A stretch of 64,000 bases of DNA from Pseudomonadota bacterium (GCA_008501635.1 QQUJ01000019.1:124001-188000), one strand, 5' to 3'; counted from the stretch's first letter, positions 41,223 to 49,219 are shown. A program made the numbers and translations. Notes: generated by a model from the sequence alone, not told the origin.

Positions 41223-41693
41223 ATGGCCATAGCAATCACTCTTGAAAATTTCCTCGACTCCCAAGGTGTCGCCTACGAAACCGTGCATCATGCCCGCACC
41301 GGCTCCAGTATGGATACCGCGCATGCGGCCCATGTACCGGGCGACATAGTTGCCAAGGCCGTGCTGCTGGAGGACGAACTGGGGTATGTGGTGGCGGTAA
41401 TTCCAGCCACCCACAAATTGGAGCTGGGCATGCTCTATAACCAGACCCAGCGCAATCTCGCCCTCGCCAGTGAGCGCGAGGTGGGCGAGATCTTCAAGGA
41501 CTGCGCCCTGGGTGCCGTTCCAGCGCTTGGTCCCGCCTACGGCCTGGAGACGGTTTGTGAGGAGAGTCTGATGGAGGCCGGCCACATCTACCTGGAGGCC
41601 GGCGATCATGAGCAGTTGATTCACTTGAGCGGGCCACAGTTCCGCCGGTTAATGAGCGCCACGCAACGCGCCCACTTCAGTTATCACGTCTAG
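41223..41693 (+). CDS. YbaK/EbsC-family aminoacyl-tRNA deacylase
   Basis: A 156-residue YbaK/ProX-fold protein; members hydrolyse mischarged aminoacyl-tRNAs in trans. Family marks are the N-terminal LENFLDSQGVAYETVHHA, the conserved lysine in DIVAKAVLLEDELGYVVAV (about 39-57), an AVPALGPAYGLETV loop (about 98-111) in the GSISPFG/G-x-P position, and DHEQLIHLSG near the C-terminus. It could be a YbaK, ProX-like or related editing factor; the substrate cannot be told. A good Shine-Dalgarno (TGGAGGTG) precedes the ATG. Confidence 0.88.
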   Translation: MAIAITLENFLDSQGVAYETVHHARTGSSMDTAHAAHVPGDIVAKAVLLEDELGYVVAVIPATHKLELGMLYNQTQRNLALASEREVGEIFKDCALGAVPALGPAYGLETVCEESLMEAGHIYLEAGDHEQLIHLSGPQFRRLMSATQRAHFSYHV

Positions 41694-41715
41694 CGCCGTC
41701 AACCTAACCAGGGGA

Positions 41716-41740
41716 GGCGACAGCCAGGTCGTCGCCTTTC
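41716..41740 (+). terminator. putative terminator after the ybaK-like gene
   Basis: GGCGAC (41716-41721) and GTCGCC (41731-41736) form a 6-bp GC stem with a 9-nt loop followed by TTTC. It lies 23 nt after the ybaK-like stop. The short T-run makes it a weak candidate. Confidence 0.35.
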
Positions 41741-41843
41741 GGGCGGCCAATCAGGGAAGTGCGAACCGGTTCGCGTTCCCCGAACGCCCTCCCGGGCAAG
41801 GTATCTGCAAGGCTGATTCATTACGGCAACCCATCCCATCTAT

Positions 41844-42662
41844 ATGAGCGAGACAGCTACATCGCAGACCAGTCCAGCCACCTCGCTCAAGCAGCTCGAA
41901 GCGCTTGGGGAATGGGGCATATTGGCCGCCCGGCGCACCGCGGATCTTTTTTACCTGCTGGCCAACGCCATTGCCGGGATCTTTACCTTCCGGCGCGGTG
42001 CCTGGTTTTATCTGCGCCAGCTGACTCTGCAGCAGATCTATTTCACGGCGGTGCAAAGCGTTTTGATGGTCGCTTTCGTTGGTGCTGCACTGGGTATCCT
42101 GACGATGTTGCCACTGTACGCGTTTCGTGTCAGTGAACTCGATCTGCTCGCGCGGGTAATGAATGTGGTTCTGTTTCATCAGGTGACGCCACTGGTCATC
42201 GCGCTGGTGGTGATCGGGCGCTCGGGCACGGCGATCACGGCCGAACTGGGCGAGCTGCAGGTCAATCAGACCATCGAGACGTTGATTACCCAGGGTATCG
42301 AGCCCCATCAGTTTCTCGTTTTGCCGCGTCTGTTCGGTATCACGTTATCGTTGCTGCTGCTCACTTTCTGGGCGAACGCAGCAGCTGTCATCGGGGCCGG
42401 CGTATTCTCAATGATTTATCATGAGATTCCCTTTGCCGTGTTCGCGCTGACAACCGTGGAAGGGTTGCGCTCGATCGATCTGTTGGCGGGACTCAGCCTG
42501 GTCATCCTGTTCGGCATCATCATCACTTTGGTGCACGCCAGTTTTGGCTTTCACGCCCGCTCCTCGTTGGATATCCCGCGGCGGTTGCCACAGTCCTTTG
42601 TGATCTCATCCGCTTTGTGCGTGCTGATGACGGTACTGGTATCGGCAGTACTCTATGCGTGA
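41844..42662 (+). CDS. MlaE-family ABC transporter permease
   Basis: A 272-residue permease of the MlaE (DUF140) family, which moves lipids between outer and inner membranes together with an ATPase and an MCE protein. After a short N-terminal extension, about five to six membrane helices follow. They include VQSVLMVAFVGAALGILTM, the conserved GRSGTAITAELGELQVNQ (about 131-148) with the family E-L-G motif, and LVLPRLFGITLSLLLLTFW. The next gene overlaps by 8 nt, so this is an operon of permease, ATPase, MCE protein and lipoprotein. It is a divergent copy and may not be the canonical Mla system; no mlaC or mlaB is present. Confidence 0.88.
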   Translation: MSETATSQTSPATSLKQLEALGEWGILAARRTADLFYLLANAIAGIFTFRRGAWFYLRQLTLQQIYFTAVQSVLMVAFVGAALGILTMLPLYAFRVSELDLLARVMNVVLFHQVTPLVIALVVIGRSGTAITAELGELQVNQTIETLITQGIEPHQFLVLPRLFGITLSLLLLTFWANAAAVIGAGVFSMIYHEIPFAVFALTTVEGLRSIDLLAGLSLVILFGIIITLVHASFGFHARSSLDIPRRLPQSFVISSALCVLMTVLVSAVLYA

Positions 42663-43374
42663 GCCCATCTGTCACCTCGATCGAGTACGCCTGCCGGTCG
42701 CCGGCAGCTCACCGGTCATCGATTGGCAGGTGCGCCGCGGGGATGTTTGGCTCATCGATGGCAGCGTAGGATCGGGAAAGAGCACTTTGATCAAGTTACT
42801 CGCCGGTCTGATAAGGCCGGCCGCCGGTAGAGTGTCGATTTTCGGATCCGATCTTCATCGTCTTGCACAACGCAAACTGTTGCACCTGAGAGAAAAGATC
42901 GGCGTGATTTTCGAACGTGACGGTCTGATCGCCTCCTGGACGGTGGGAGAGAATCTGCTACTTCCTCTGCGTTATCGCGGTACGATCGACGACCCGGGGT
43001 TGCTTGCCCAGCGCATCGAGACCGAGTTGACGGCAATGGGGGAAGCCAGGACGCTTCTTTCTCAGCGCGTGTCGCATCTGACCGGTCGGCAGCGACGGCG
43101 GATAGCCTTGCTGCGTATCCTGTTGCTGCAACCGGAGTTGGTGTTGATGGATGAGTTGCCCCTCTACCTGAATGCCGAAGATTCCGATACCGAGGCCGTT
43201 CTGGCGCGCTTGACCGAATCAGGCCGCACGCTGATTGCCTGCGCACCCTCATCCTGGGCGCGCCATTTTCCGTTTCACCCGCCGCGTATCGCTCAGCTCG
43301 AAATTGATCGTTTCTGCATCGCTGCCGACCGACTTCGTGCCGGCGAAGTTGCAAACCAGGTTGCCGTGCAATGA
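42655..43374 (+). CDS. divergent Mla-type ABC transporter ATPase
   Basis: A 239-residue ABC ATPase partnered with the MlaE-like permease. Walker A is normal (GSVGSGKST, about 39-47) and Walker B is LVLMDELPLYL (about 161-171). Other motifs depart from consensus: the Q-loop position reads IFERDG with Glu for Gln, the signature reads LTGRQRRR in place of LSGGQ, the D-loop is LNAED, and the switch region reads LIACAPSS with no histidine. These changes suggest slow or regulatory ATP hydrolysis, or function as the degenerate half of a pair. It overlaps its neighbours by 8 nt (permease) and 4 nt (MCE gene). Confidence 0.85.
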   Translation: MREPICHLDRVRLPVAGSSPVIDWQVRRGDVWLIDGSVGSGKSTLIKLLAGLIRPAAGRVSIFGSDLHRLAQRKLLHLREKIGVIFERDGLIASWTVGENLLLPLRYRGTIDDPGLLAQRIETELTAMGEARTLLSQRVSHLTGRQRRRIALLRILLLQPELVLMDELPLYLNAEDSDTEAVLARLTESGRTLIACAPSSWARHFPFHPPRIAQLEIDRFCIAADRLRAGEVANQVAVQ

Positions 43375-44384
43375 CCGAAACCAGTACCCAGGTCAATCAG
43401 AAACGTCTGGTGGGATTGCTGATCCTTGCGACGGTTATGGCATTGTTCTATCTGATCTATCTATTGCGCGAACAGGCGATTCCTTTTGCGAACCGCTACG
43501 TGGTGCATTCAATTGTCAGTCGCGCCGACACCATCCGCGTGGGAACACCGGTAACGCTCGCGGGAATCTCCGTCGGCAGCGTCAATGCCCTCGAGATCAC
43601 TCCCGACAACCAGATTCGGGTGGTGATGTCCATCGAAGACAAGTATTTCAGTAAAATCCGTGAGGATTCGCGCGCCACATTGATCAATCCCACCTTCGGA
43701 AATCCGTACATCGATATCGCGATCGGCACTTCCGAAAAGACCGCCGTTGCCGAAGGGGGAGAACTTGCGCTCACCCAGACCAGCGGTCTTCCGGATCTTA
43801 TGGCGACACTGCCGCAACGTCTGGAACAGTTTGACAAGATACTCGCCAATCATGTGAGCCTCTCGGCCCGCTTGCTCGATCCGCAGGGCGACCTGCAGGA
43901 AGGATTGGCGGGTTTCAACGAAAGCCTGACCCAATTTTCGCAACTCGCTCGTTCGCTTTCGCGCACCGAGGACGAATTTCATCGCAGCCTGGCCAACCTG
44001 GAGCAGATCACCAGCAACAGCGCCGAGGTGGTTAAAAGGGTGGTGGCTACCCAGGGTGAGTTGAACCGGATTCTGGGCAGTGTCGCTGTGACCCTGGAAC
44101 GGCTGGAAACGAGCACTGCTCAGTTTCCGGAGCACGCCATCGATTTCGCGCAGATTCTCCGCGACCTGAAAGAGGTTTCCAGCCAGTTGCGCACAGCCAC
44201 GCCGCAACTGACCGACGTGGTCCAGGAGGGGCGCAATGTGCTCTACGAGGCCGATCGCACGCTTCGCGCTTCGCAGAAAAACTTTCTGATCGCACCCAAT
44301 CTTCCTAAAACCAGCGGTGAATTGCTGATCCGCCCCCTGCGGGACCCCGGGCTGGGTGCCGATGCCACGGGAACGCGACGCTGA
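43371..44384 (+). CDS. MCE/MlaD-domain lipid-binding protein
   Basis: A 337-residue MCE-family protein anchored by an N-terminal helix (LLILATVMALFYLIYLLREQ, about 16-35). It is followed by one MlaD/MCE domain (about 40-120, with VRVGTPVTLAGISVGSVNAL and FGNPYIDIAIG), then a long helical region (about 140-310) predicted to form a coiled coil or tunnel. It is expected to bind lipid in the periplasm and deliver it to the MlaE-like permease. Its start overlaps the ATPase stop (ATGA) and its stop overlaps the lipoprotein start (TGATG). Confidence 0.88.
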   Translation: MTETSTQVNQKRLVGLLILATVMALFYLIYLLREQAIPFANRYVVHSIVSRADTIRVGTPVTLAGISVGSVNALEITPDNQIRVVMSIEDKYFSKIREDSRATLINPTFGNPYIDIAIGTSEKTAVAEGGELALTQTSGLPDLMATLPQRLEQFDKILANHVSLSARLLDPQGDLQEGLAGFNESLTQFSQLARSLSRTEDEFHRSLANLEQITSNSAEVVKRVVATQGELNRILGSVAVTLERLETSTAQFPEHAIDFAQILRDLKEVSSQLRTATPQLTDVVQEGRNVLYEADRTLRASQKNFLIAPNLPKTSGELLIRPLRDPGLGADATGTRR

Positions 44385-45211
44385 TGGGGTGGCGGCTATC
44401 CGTTCTCGGTCTGACGTTCAGTCTGTTAGGCGGCTGTGCTTCGGAACCCACACTCTCTACCCTGATCGAACAGCGACAGGTGGTTGAGCAGCGGGCGCTC
44501 GGGCGCTTCGAAAGCGGTGACCTCGTCAACGCGGCGCAGAATTTTCGCCAGGCGGCGCAGTTGGCCGAACTGGCCGACAATCGGGTCGCACTTGTGACCA
44601 ATCTTGTGAATCTGGGAGCCGTCGAACACCAGTTGGGTAACCACGACGCTGGCTTGTTGGCCTACGAACGGGCTTTACGCCTGGCGGCAATGGAACAGCG
44701 CGCAGATATGGAGTTGCGGGCCATTGCCGGCCTTGCGGAAATCAACTATGGGCAGGGCAATCGTGATGTTGCCAAAGAGCTCTATCAACAGTTGATCGAT
44801 CACCCCGCGGCGCGCGGTGACAGTGAGCTGCAGATCATGGCCCTGAACGGCCTGGCGCTGTGCCTGCTGGACGGCAACGACACGGATGCCGCCGCGCGTT
44901 ATCTGGCCCGCGCCGAGGCGCTGGGAGAAACCCCCGCCACGCTACTCAACCGCGCCACGCTGGAGCTGCGTCGTGGCGAATTGGCCGGCGCCGAAAAGGC
45001 TGCACGCCGCGCGCTCGAACTCGATCGGGCCAGCGGTTATGTTCCTGGGATTGCCAGCGATCTGGAAGTGCTGGGGGAGTTGAGTCGGCTGAGCGGCGAA
45101 GAAGAAGAGGCACACCTCTATTTCACGCAGTCGCTTTCGCTCTACGAGCAACTGGGATCGCCCACGGCCATCCTCCGCCTGCGTCAGCGCAGGGATGCCC
45201 TGTCCCGATAA
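44384..45211 (+). CDS. TPR-repeat lipoprotein of the Mla-like operon
   Basis: A 275-residue predicted lipoprotein: the signal peptide MGWRLSVLGLTFSLLGGC ends in a lipobox (LGGC, cysteine 18). The mature part is a series of tetratricopeptide-like helical pairs (ALVTNLVNLGAVEHQLGN, AIAGLAEINYGQGN, ALNGLALCLLDGND, AAHLYFTQ-like repeats). A role as a periplasmic or outer-membrane scaffold for the adjacent MCE transporter is inferred from its translational coupling (1-nt overlap). It ends only 7 nt from the convergent aldolase stop. Confidence 0.8.
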   Translation: MGWRLSVLGLTFSLLGGCASEPTLSTLIEQRQVVEQRALGRFESGDLVNAAQNFRQAAQLAELADNRVALVTNLVNLGAVEHQLGNHDAGLLAYERALRLAAMEQRADMELRAIAGLAEINYGQGNRDVAKELYQQLIDHPAARGDSELQIMALNGLALCLLDGNDTDAAARYLARAEALGETPATLLNRATLELRRGELAGAEKAARRALELDRASGYVPGIASDLEVLGELSRLSGEEEEAHLYFTQSLSLYEQLGSPTAILRLRQRRDALSR

Positions 45212-45218
45212 ACCGACC

Positions 45219-45866
45219 TCACGGATGTTGATACCCGGTGCGGAACCGTTCCAGCACCAACTCCATTTCGGCGTCCGCCAGTATTTCGGGTTCGCCCAGT
45301 TGTAGCGTGCGCCAGTAGACATCGGCCAGATGTTCCACTTCCATTGCGATAGCGAACGCCTCACACAGCGTTGTCCCCAAAGTGATAAGTCCATGGTGAG
45401 CCATCAGGCATGCCTTACGACCTGTCAATGCCTGCTGCGCAAGATCAGACAGCTCCTGCGTCCCAAACGTGGCGTAGCCGGAGCAGCGGATGTCGTTGCC
45501 CCCGGCAATGGCAACCATGTAGTGAAAGGCGGGTATCGAACGTTTCATACAGGCCAGGGTCGTGACCGCGCGACCGTGGGTATGGAGAACAGCGTTGATC
45601 TCGGTACGCCCTGCCAGGATATCGCGATGGAAACGCCATTCGCTGGAGGGCCGGGCACCGGGGCTGCCTTGCCACTCGCCGTCGAAATCCATGGCGACGA
45701 TATCGTCTGCGGTGAGCGCGTCGTAGGCGATGGCGGCGGGTGTGATCAGAAACCCTTCGCCCTGGCGCACGCTGCCGTTGCCTGATTTACCCTGATTGAT
45801 GCCCTGCGCGTTCATGGCGCGCATGGTTGCGATTAACTCCTGACGCAGTTCCCGGGTTTTTTTCAT
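45219..45866 (-). CDS. class II aldolase/adducin-family protein (fuculose-phosphate aldolase type)
   Basis: A 215-residue zinc-dependent class II aldolase. It has the N-terminal GINQGKSGNGSVRQGEGFLITP (shown in part: GKSGNGSV, FLITP), the acidic SSEWRFHRDILAGR carrying a catalytic glutamate, the metal-binding AVLHTHGRAVTTLA, and a C-terminal LMAHHGLITLG with further His ligands. It matches L-fuculose-phosphate aldolase length and motif order; the sugar substrate is not determinable. The ATG at 45866 (MKKTREL) follows GGGGATGAAAG. It is divergent from the PepSY gene. Confidence 0.88.
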   Translation of the reverse strand: MKKTRELRQELIATMRAMNAQGINQGKSGNGSVRQGEGFLITPAAIAYDALTADDIVAMDFDGEWQGSPGARPSSEWRFHRDILAGRTEINAVLHTHGRAVTTLACMKRSIPAFHYMVAIAGGNDIRCSGYATFGTQELSDLAQQALTGRKACLMAHHGLITLGTTLCEAFAIAMEVEHLADVYWRTLQLGEPEILADAEMELVLERFRTGYQHP

Positions 45867-46020
45867 ATCACTTTCATCCCCGCCCAACGAGTACCCATCA
45901 TCCGTTACCACCCTGCAGGGTATTCATACCGTCACCCGCCGCGACTGTCCAGTGACACGGCTTTGACCCCTGCATCATAGAGTGACCTGCAACCCGGTAG
46001 GCCGGCCCGGAGTGTTCGGT

Positions 46021-46075
46021 ATTCAGTCTCGTTTCAGCATTTTTTCAGTGTGGTTTCAGTGCCGCCCAGTACTCT
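46021..46075 (+). promoter_or_regulatory. four 11-bp-spaced TTCAG direct repeats plus -10 (response-regulator box)
   Basis: ATTCAG (46021) and TTTCAG (46032, 46043, 46054) start exactly 11 bp apart, so all lie on one face of the helix. A -10-like TACTCT starts at 46070, 16 nt after the start of the last repeat. Such direct-repeat arrays are the usual binding sites of OmpR/PhoB-family regulators; the likely regulator is the one encoded at 48551-49219. The array precedes the PepSY gene. Confidence 0.6.
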
Positions 46076-46128
46076 GCCCACCGTGGTCAACGAGATCACA
46101 CTACCCACTCAACCGCAGGAGAGATGCC

Positions 46129-46470
46129 ATGAATACCAAATCACTTGTTTTGATTGCCGGGCTGATGACAGCTACCGCCACCACCGTTGCCTGGGCCGCG
46201 AAGGATGCCGACAACATTGCCAACCGACTGATGGGACGCAGCGACAGTGCGCTGGTGCAGAGCGTGGAGGGCAAGCAGATCGTGCCTCTGGAAAGTGTCG
46301 TCGCCAGGGTGCGCAACGATCAACCCGGGACGATAGTCGAAGTCGAACTGGAACGCGATGACGGCAGGCTGCGCTACGAGATCGAGGTCGTCGATGCCGG
46401 GGGCAGGGTTCACAAACTGGTCTACGACGCGATCACCATCGAGCCGCTGGTACGCGGTGAAAAGCGCTGA
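46129..46470 (+). CDS. secreted PepSY-domain protein (113 aa)
   Basis: A 113-residue exported protein: a signal peptide (MNTKSLVLIAGLMTATATTV, cleavage near AWA-AK) precedes a single PepSY domain (about 50-113; QIVPLESVVARVR, then IVEVELERDDGRLRYEIEV and HKLVYDAITIEPL). PepSY proteins often act in metal or redox sensing, and secreted ones accompany two-component systems. A second PepSY gene lies at 48250. The ATG at 46129 has GCAGGAGAG at ribosome-binding distance; a longer upstream frame would run through the promoter array and is rejected. Confidence 0.88.
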   Translation: MNTKSLVLIAGLMTATATTVAWAAKDADNIANRLMGRSDSALVQSVEGKQIVPLESVVARVRNDQPGTIVEVELERDDGRLRYEIEVVDAGGRVHKLVYDAITIEPLVRGEKR

Positions 46471-46522
46471 CCTGGAAGGGTTTGAGTGATCGATGGCGGC
46501 CGGGCCGGCGTGGCTCGGCCGC

Positions 46523-46555
46523 TTTCAGTCTGGTTTCAGCCAAGCGCCTTATTGT
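46523..46555 (+). promoter_or_regulatory. paired 11-bp-spaced TTTCAG repeats plus -10 before the cytochrome genes
   Basis: TTTCAG occurs at 46523 and 46534 (11 bp apart), and a -10-like TATTGT begins at 46550, again 16 nt after the start of the last repeat. Geometry is identical to the array before the PepSY gene, which supports common control of both transcripts. Confidence 0.58.
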
Positions 46556-46589
46556 AGACACAAGGCAGTCAGTTCAGGGGTAACTTGCT

Positions 46590-47159
46590 ATGTCCAATGA
46601 CAACATCAAGGTGTGGGATCCGATGGTGCGGCTGTTCCACTGGTCGCTGGTGATGTCATTCACGGTCTCTTACATCAGCGAGGATGATCTGCTCGATCTG
46701 CACGTACTGAGCGGCTACCTCATCGGGGGATTGCTGCTGTTTCGGCTGGTGTGGGGAATGATCGGTCCCCACCACGCCCGTTTCAGCAGTTTTGTGCATC
46801 GCCCGCGCGTCGTCGGGGAGTATCTCAAGGACATTCTTGCCTTCCAGCCCAGGCGGTATCTCGGCCACAACCCGGCCGGAGGCTGGATGGTGGTGATGTT
46901 AATGATCAGCCTGGCGCTGGCGACGGTGACAGGATTGGTGACTTACGGCGCGGAAGAGATGGCCGGTCCCTTGGCAGGCGCCATGGCCGGATCGGGCCGT
47001 ATCGTTGGCGATGCCTTCGAGGAGATGCACGAGTTCTTCGCGAACTTCACCCTGTTGCTGGTCATCGTACACGTGGCGGGCGTGATCCTGGCGAGCCTGC
47101 AACATCGCGAAAATCTGGTGCGCGCGATGTTCGACGGCCGTAAGCGTGTCATGGAATAG
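46590..47159 (+). CDS. cytochrome b561-type membrane protein
   Basis: A 189-residue, four-helix b-type cytochrome of the Ni/Fe-hydrogenase/b561 family. Heme-ligand histidines are visible in VRLFHWSLV (about 13-21), LDLHVLSGYLIGG (about 36-48), EEMHEFFANF and LLVIVHVAGVIL (about 166-177). It probably passes quinol electrons to the periplasmic cytochromes c encoded next, an arrangement also known from the Rhodobacter sphaeroides SHP gene cluster. The SD-like GGGGTAA lies before the ATG. The promoter has the 11-bp repeat box. Confidence 0.9.
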   Translation: MSNDNIKVWDPMVRLFHWSLVMSFTVSYISEDDLLDLHVLSGYLIGGLLLFRLVWGMIGPHHARFSSFVHRPRVVGEYLKDILAFQPRRYLGHNPAGGWMVVMLMISLALATVTGLVTYGAEEMAGPLAGAMAGSGRIVGDAFEEMHEFFANFTLLLVIVHVAGVILASLQHRENLVRAMFDGRKRVME

Positions 47160-47197
47160 GCCGCCTGTCCCGGCCAACGAAATGGAGGGATGAATGT

Positions 47198-47602
47198 ATG
47201 CGCGATGCCTGTCGAAACTGGATCTTGATCGGTGTCGTGATGCTGGTTCCCGTTGCGACGCTGGCGGACACCACGGATCAGGCACTGGCTGACTATCGCG
47301 CTCAGGGCGCGGGCACTTTTGACGGTGACGCGGGCCGCCGTCTCTGGAATACCGAGCAGAGCACCGCCGATCGCACCACGCGAAGCTGTGTCAGTTGTCA
47401 CGGTGCCGATCCCACCCGGCCCGGACGTCACGTGCGCACCGATGAAACCATCAAGCCCATGGCGCCATCAATCAATCCTAAACGCCTCACTGAGCGGCGT
47501 GAGATCGAGAAATGGTTTCTGCGTAACTGTAAATGGACTTTCGGTCGCGAGTGCTCCGCGCAGGAAAAGGGCGACATCCTGAGCTACCTGCGCCGGCAAT
47601 GA
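47198..47602 (+). CDS. SHP-like monoheme cytochrome c (DUF1924 family)
   Basis: A 134-residue exported monoheme cytochrome c. After the signal peptide (to about LA-DTT at 23-24) come CVSCHG (about 64-69) and a C-terminal helix with FLRNCKWTFGRECSAQEKGD. The Asn-Cys and second Cys there match the sphaeroides heme protein (SHP) pattern, in which an asparagine is a labile heme ligand and a disulfide is present. SHP proteins bind O2 or NO and accept electrons from a diheme cytochrome c, which is the next gene. The Shine-Dalgarno is GGAGGG, 8 nt from the ATG. Confidence 0.85.
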   Translation: MRDACRNWILIGVVMLVPVATLADTTDQALADYRAQGAGTFDGDAGRRLWNTEQSTADRTTRSCVSCHGADPTRPGRHVRTDETIKPMAPSINPKRLTERREIEKWFLRNCKWTFGRECSAQEKGDILSYLRRQ

Positions 47603-47678
47603 GGGTGCGGTCATCGGGTTGCGCGAAACCACTGCCCGCTGGCACGTCCGGCGATCGATCACCGTTGAGGTAAAGGGT

Positions 47679-48245
47679 ATGAAGCGTAAACTTTGGATTA
47701 TTCTGGGGATGTTCGGACTCATCGCGACCAGCACCTGGGTGTTCGGTGACGACGGGGAGGGACACACAACGTGGCTGACGCGACTGTGGCGTGAGGCACG
47801 TCTTGACGTCGCACCGGCGAATGACGTCCTTTATCGGGCAGAGTGCGGCAGTTGCCATTTCGCCTATCAACCGGGCCTGCTGCCGGTCCGTTCATGGGAG
47901 GAGATCATGAAGCGACTCGATGATCACTTTGGAGAAAGTGCAGAACTTGACGTTCGGAGCTCGGCCGAGATCACGCGTTACCTGACGGCCAATGCGGCGG
48001 ACCGTGTAGACTACAAGCGTTCGAAGCGGTTCGCCGCTGCGGCCGCCACCGCCGAACCCACCCTACGCATTACCGCTACGCGTTATTTTTTGCACAAGCA
48101 CGACGAGATTCCGCAATGGGTACTTGAGCAGGGGGAGCGGCCATTGAAATTGTTCCAATGCGATATCTGCCATACCGAAGCCGACAAAGGTTCGTACGAC
48201 GAACATCAGGTACACATTCCCGGTCTCGGCCGGTGGGAGGACTGA
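47679..48245 (+). CDS. diheme cytochrome c (DHC-like)
   Basis: A 188-residue exported diheme cytochrome c. The signal peptide (MKRKLWIILGMFGLIATSTW) is followed by CGSCHFAY (about 57-64) and CDICHTEA near residue 166, the two heme sites. Conserved features between them include PVRSWEEIMKRLDDHFGE and YFLHKHDEIP. It is the probable electron donor to the SHP-like protein upstream. The start at 47679 has GAGGTAAAGG at ribosome-binding distance and is preferred over an ATG-equivalent 60 nt upstream. The downstream PepSY gene starts 4 nt after the stop. Confidence 0.9.
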   Translation: MKRKLWIILGMFGLIATSTWVFGDDGEGHTTWLTRLWREARLDVAPANDVLYRAECGSCHFAYQPGLLPVRSWEEIMKRLDDHFGESAELDVRSSAEITRYLTANAADRVDYKRSKRFAAAAATAEPTLRITATRYFLHKHDEIPQWVLEQGERPLKLFQCDICHTEADKGSYDEHQVHIPGLGRWED

Positions 48246-48249
48246 GATC

Positions 48250-48546
48250 ATGAATCGCCCGCTAATCGCCCTCATGCTGTTCGCAGCCGGCACCGGATCC
48301 GTGGTAGCCGATGATGATCATGAACGCGTGCGACGCCTGTTGGAACAGGGCCGCATCGTACCCTTCGAGCAGATCCTCGAACAGGTCCGCAGCCGCCACG
48401 CCGGACGCCTGCTGGAGGTGGAACTGGAGGAGAAGGATCAGCGCCTGATCTATGAGATCGAGATCGTCGATCCCGAAGGCGTGGTATGGGAACTGAAGTA
48501 CGATGCCGTCAGCGGTATGCTGATCAAAGAAGAAAAGGACGACTGA
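48250..48546 (+). CDS. secreted PepSY-domain protein (98 aa)
   Basis: A 98-residue exported protein paralogous to the one at 46129: a signal peptide ([19 protein letters not shown], cleavage near VA-DD) and one PepSY domain ([15 protein letters not shown], then [19 protein letters not shown] and [10 protein letters not shown]). It lies 4 nt after the diheme cytochrome gene and 4 nt before the response-regulator gene, so it belongs to the cytochrome-regulator operon. It may act as the periplasmic accessory of the sensor kinase; this is inference. Confidence 0.88.
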   Translation: MNRPLIALMLFAAGTGSVVADDDHERVRRLLEQGRIVPFEQILEQVRSRHAGRLLEVELEEKDQRLIYEIEIVDPEGVVWELKYDAVSGMLIKEEKDD

Positions 48547-48550
48547 TCCC

Positions 48551-49219
48551 ATGCGCCTGCTGCTGGCGGAAGACGATGTGGAACTGGTTGCCCGCCTGAA
48601 ACCGGAGCTGGAGCGTGCCGGATTTGCCGTCGATGTGGCCGACAATGGCATCGATGCCGAATTCCTTGGCGATGAGGAGTCTTTCGACGGCGTGATTCTG
48701 GACCTCGGCCTGCCGCAGCGCCCCGGACTCGAGGTGCTGCGCCACTGGCGCGAGCGAGGCAACGATCTGCCGGTGGTCGTGCTGACCGCACGGGACGCCT
48801 GGCACGAGCGGGTCGACGGCCTCAAGGCCGGTGCCGACGACTATCTTGGCAAGCCGTTTCATAACGAAGAGTTGCTGGCGCGTCTCCAGGCGGTACTGCG
48901 CCGCCGTCACGGACGCGCCGAACCGCTATTGGCAGTCGCAGGGCTGACGCTCGACGAGGAACGCCAGGCCGCGGTCATCGGCGACGCCGAGCCTGTGGCA
49001 CTGACCGGCATCGAGTTTCGACTGCTGCGTTACTTCATGCTGCATCCCGGCAGGGTGCTGTCAAAGACACGTCTCACCGAACATGTCTACGAGGGTGATA
49101 CCGAACCCGACAGCAATGTCGTCGAGGTCTACGTGAAACGCCTGCGCCAGAAGCTCGGGAACGAGATCATCGAAACGCGCCGCGGACAGGGTTACCTCTT
49201 TCACGGCGAGGCCACTTGA
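48551..49219 (+). CDS. OmpR-family response regulator
   Basis: A 222-residue response regulator. The receiver (1-120) has the acidic pair in LLLAEDDVE, the phosphoacceptor D51 in [12 protein letters not shown], the switch Thr in [10 protein letters not shown] and the Lys in DDYLGKPF. The C-terminal winged helix (about 128-222) has [20 protein letters not shown] and [13 protein letters not shown]. It resembles the QseB/PmrA branch. The partner kinase gene overlaps by 1 nt. The 11-bp TTTCAG arrays upstream of the two cytochrome-cluster transcripts are its likely targets. Confidence 0.95.
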   Translation: MRLLLAEDDVELVARLKPELERAGFAVDVADNGIDAEFLGDEESFDGVILDLGLPQRPGLEVLRHWRERGNDLPVVVLTARDAWHERVDGLKAGADDYLGKPFHNEELLARLQAVLRRRHGRAEPLLAVAGLTLDEERQAAVIGDAEPVALTGIEFRLLRYFMLHPGRVLSKTRLTEHVYEGDTEPDSNVVEVYVKRLRQKLGNEIIETRRGQGYLFHGEAT

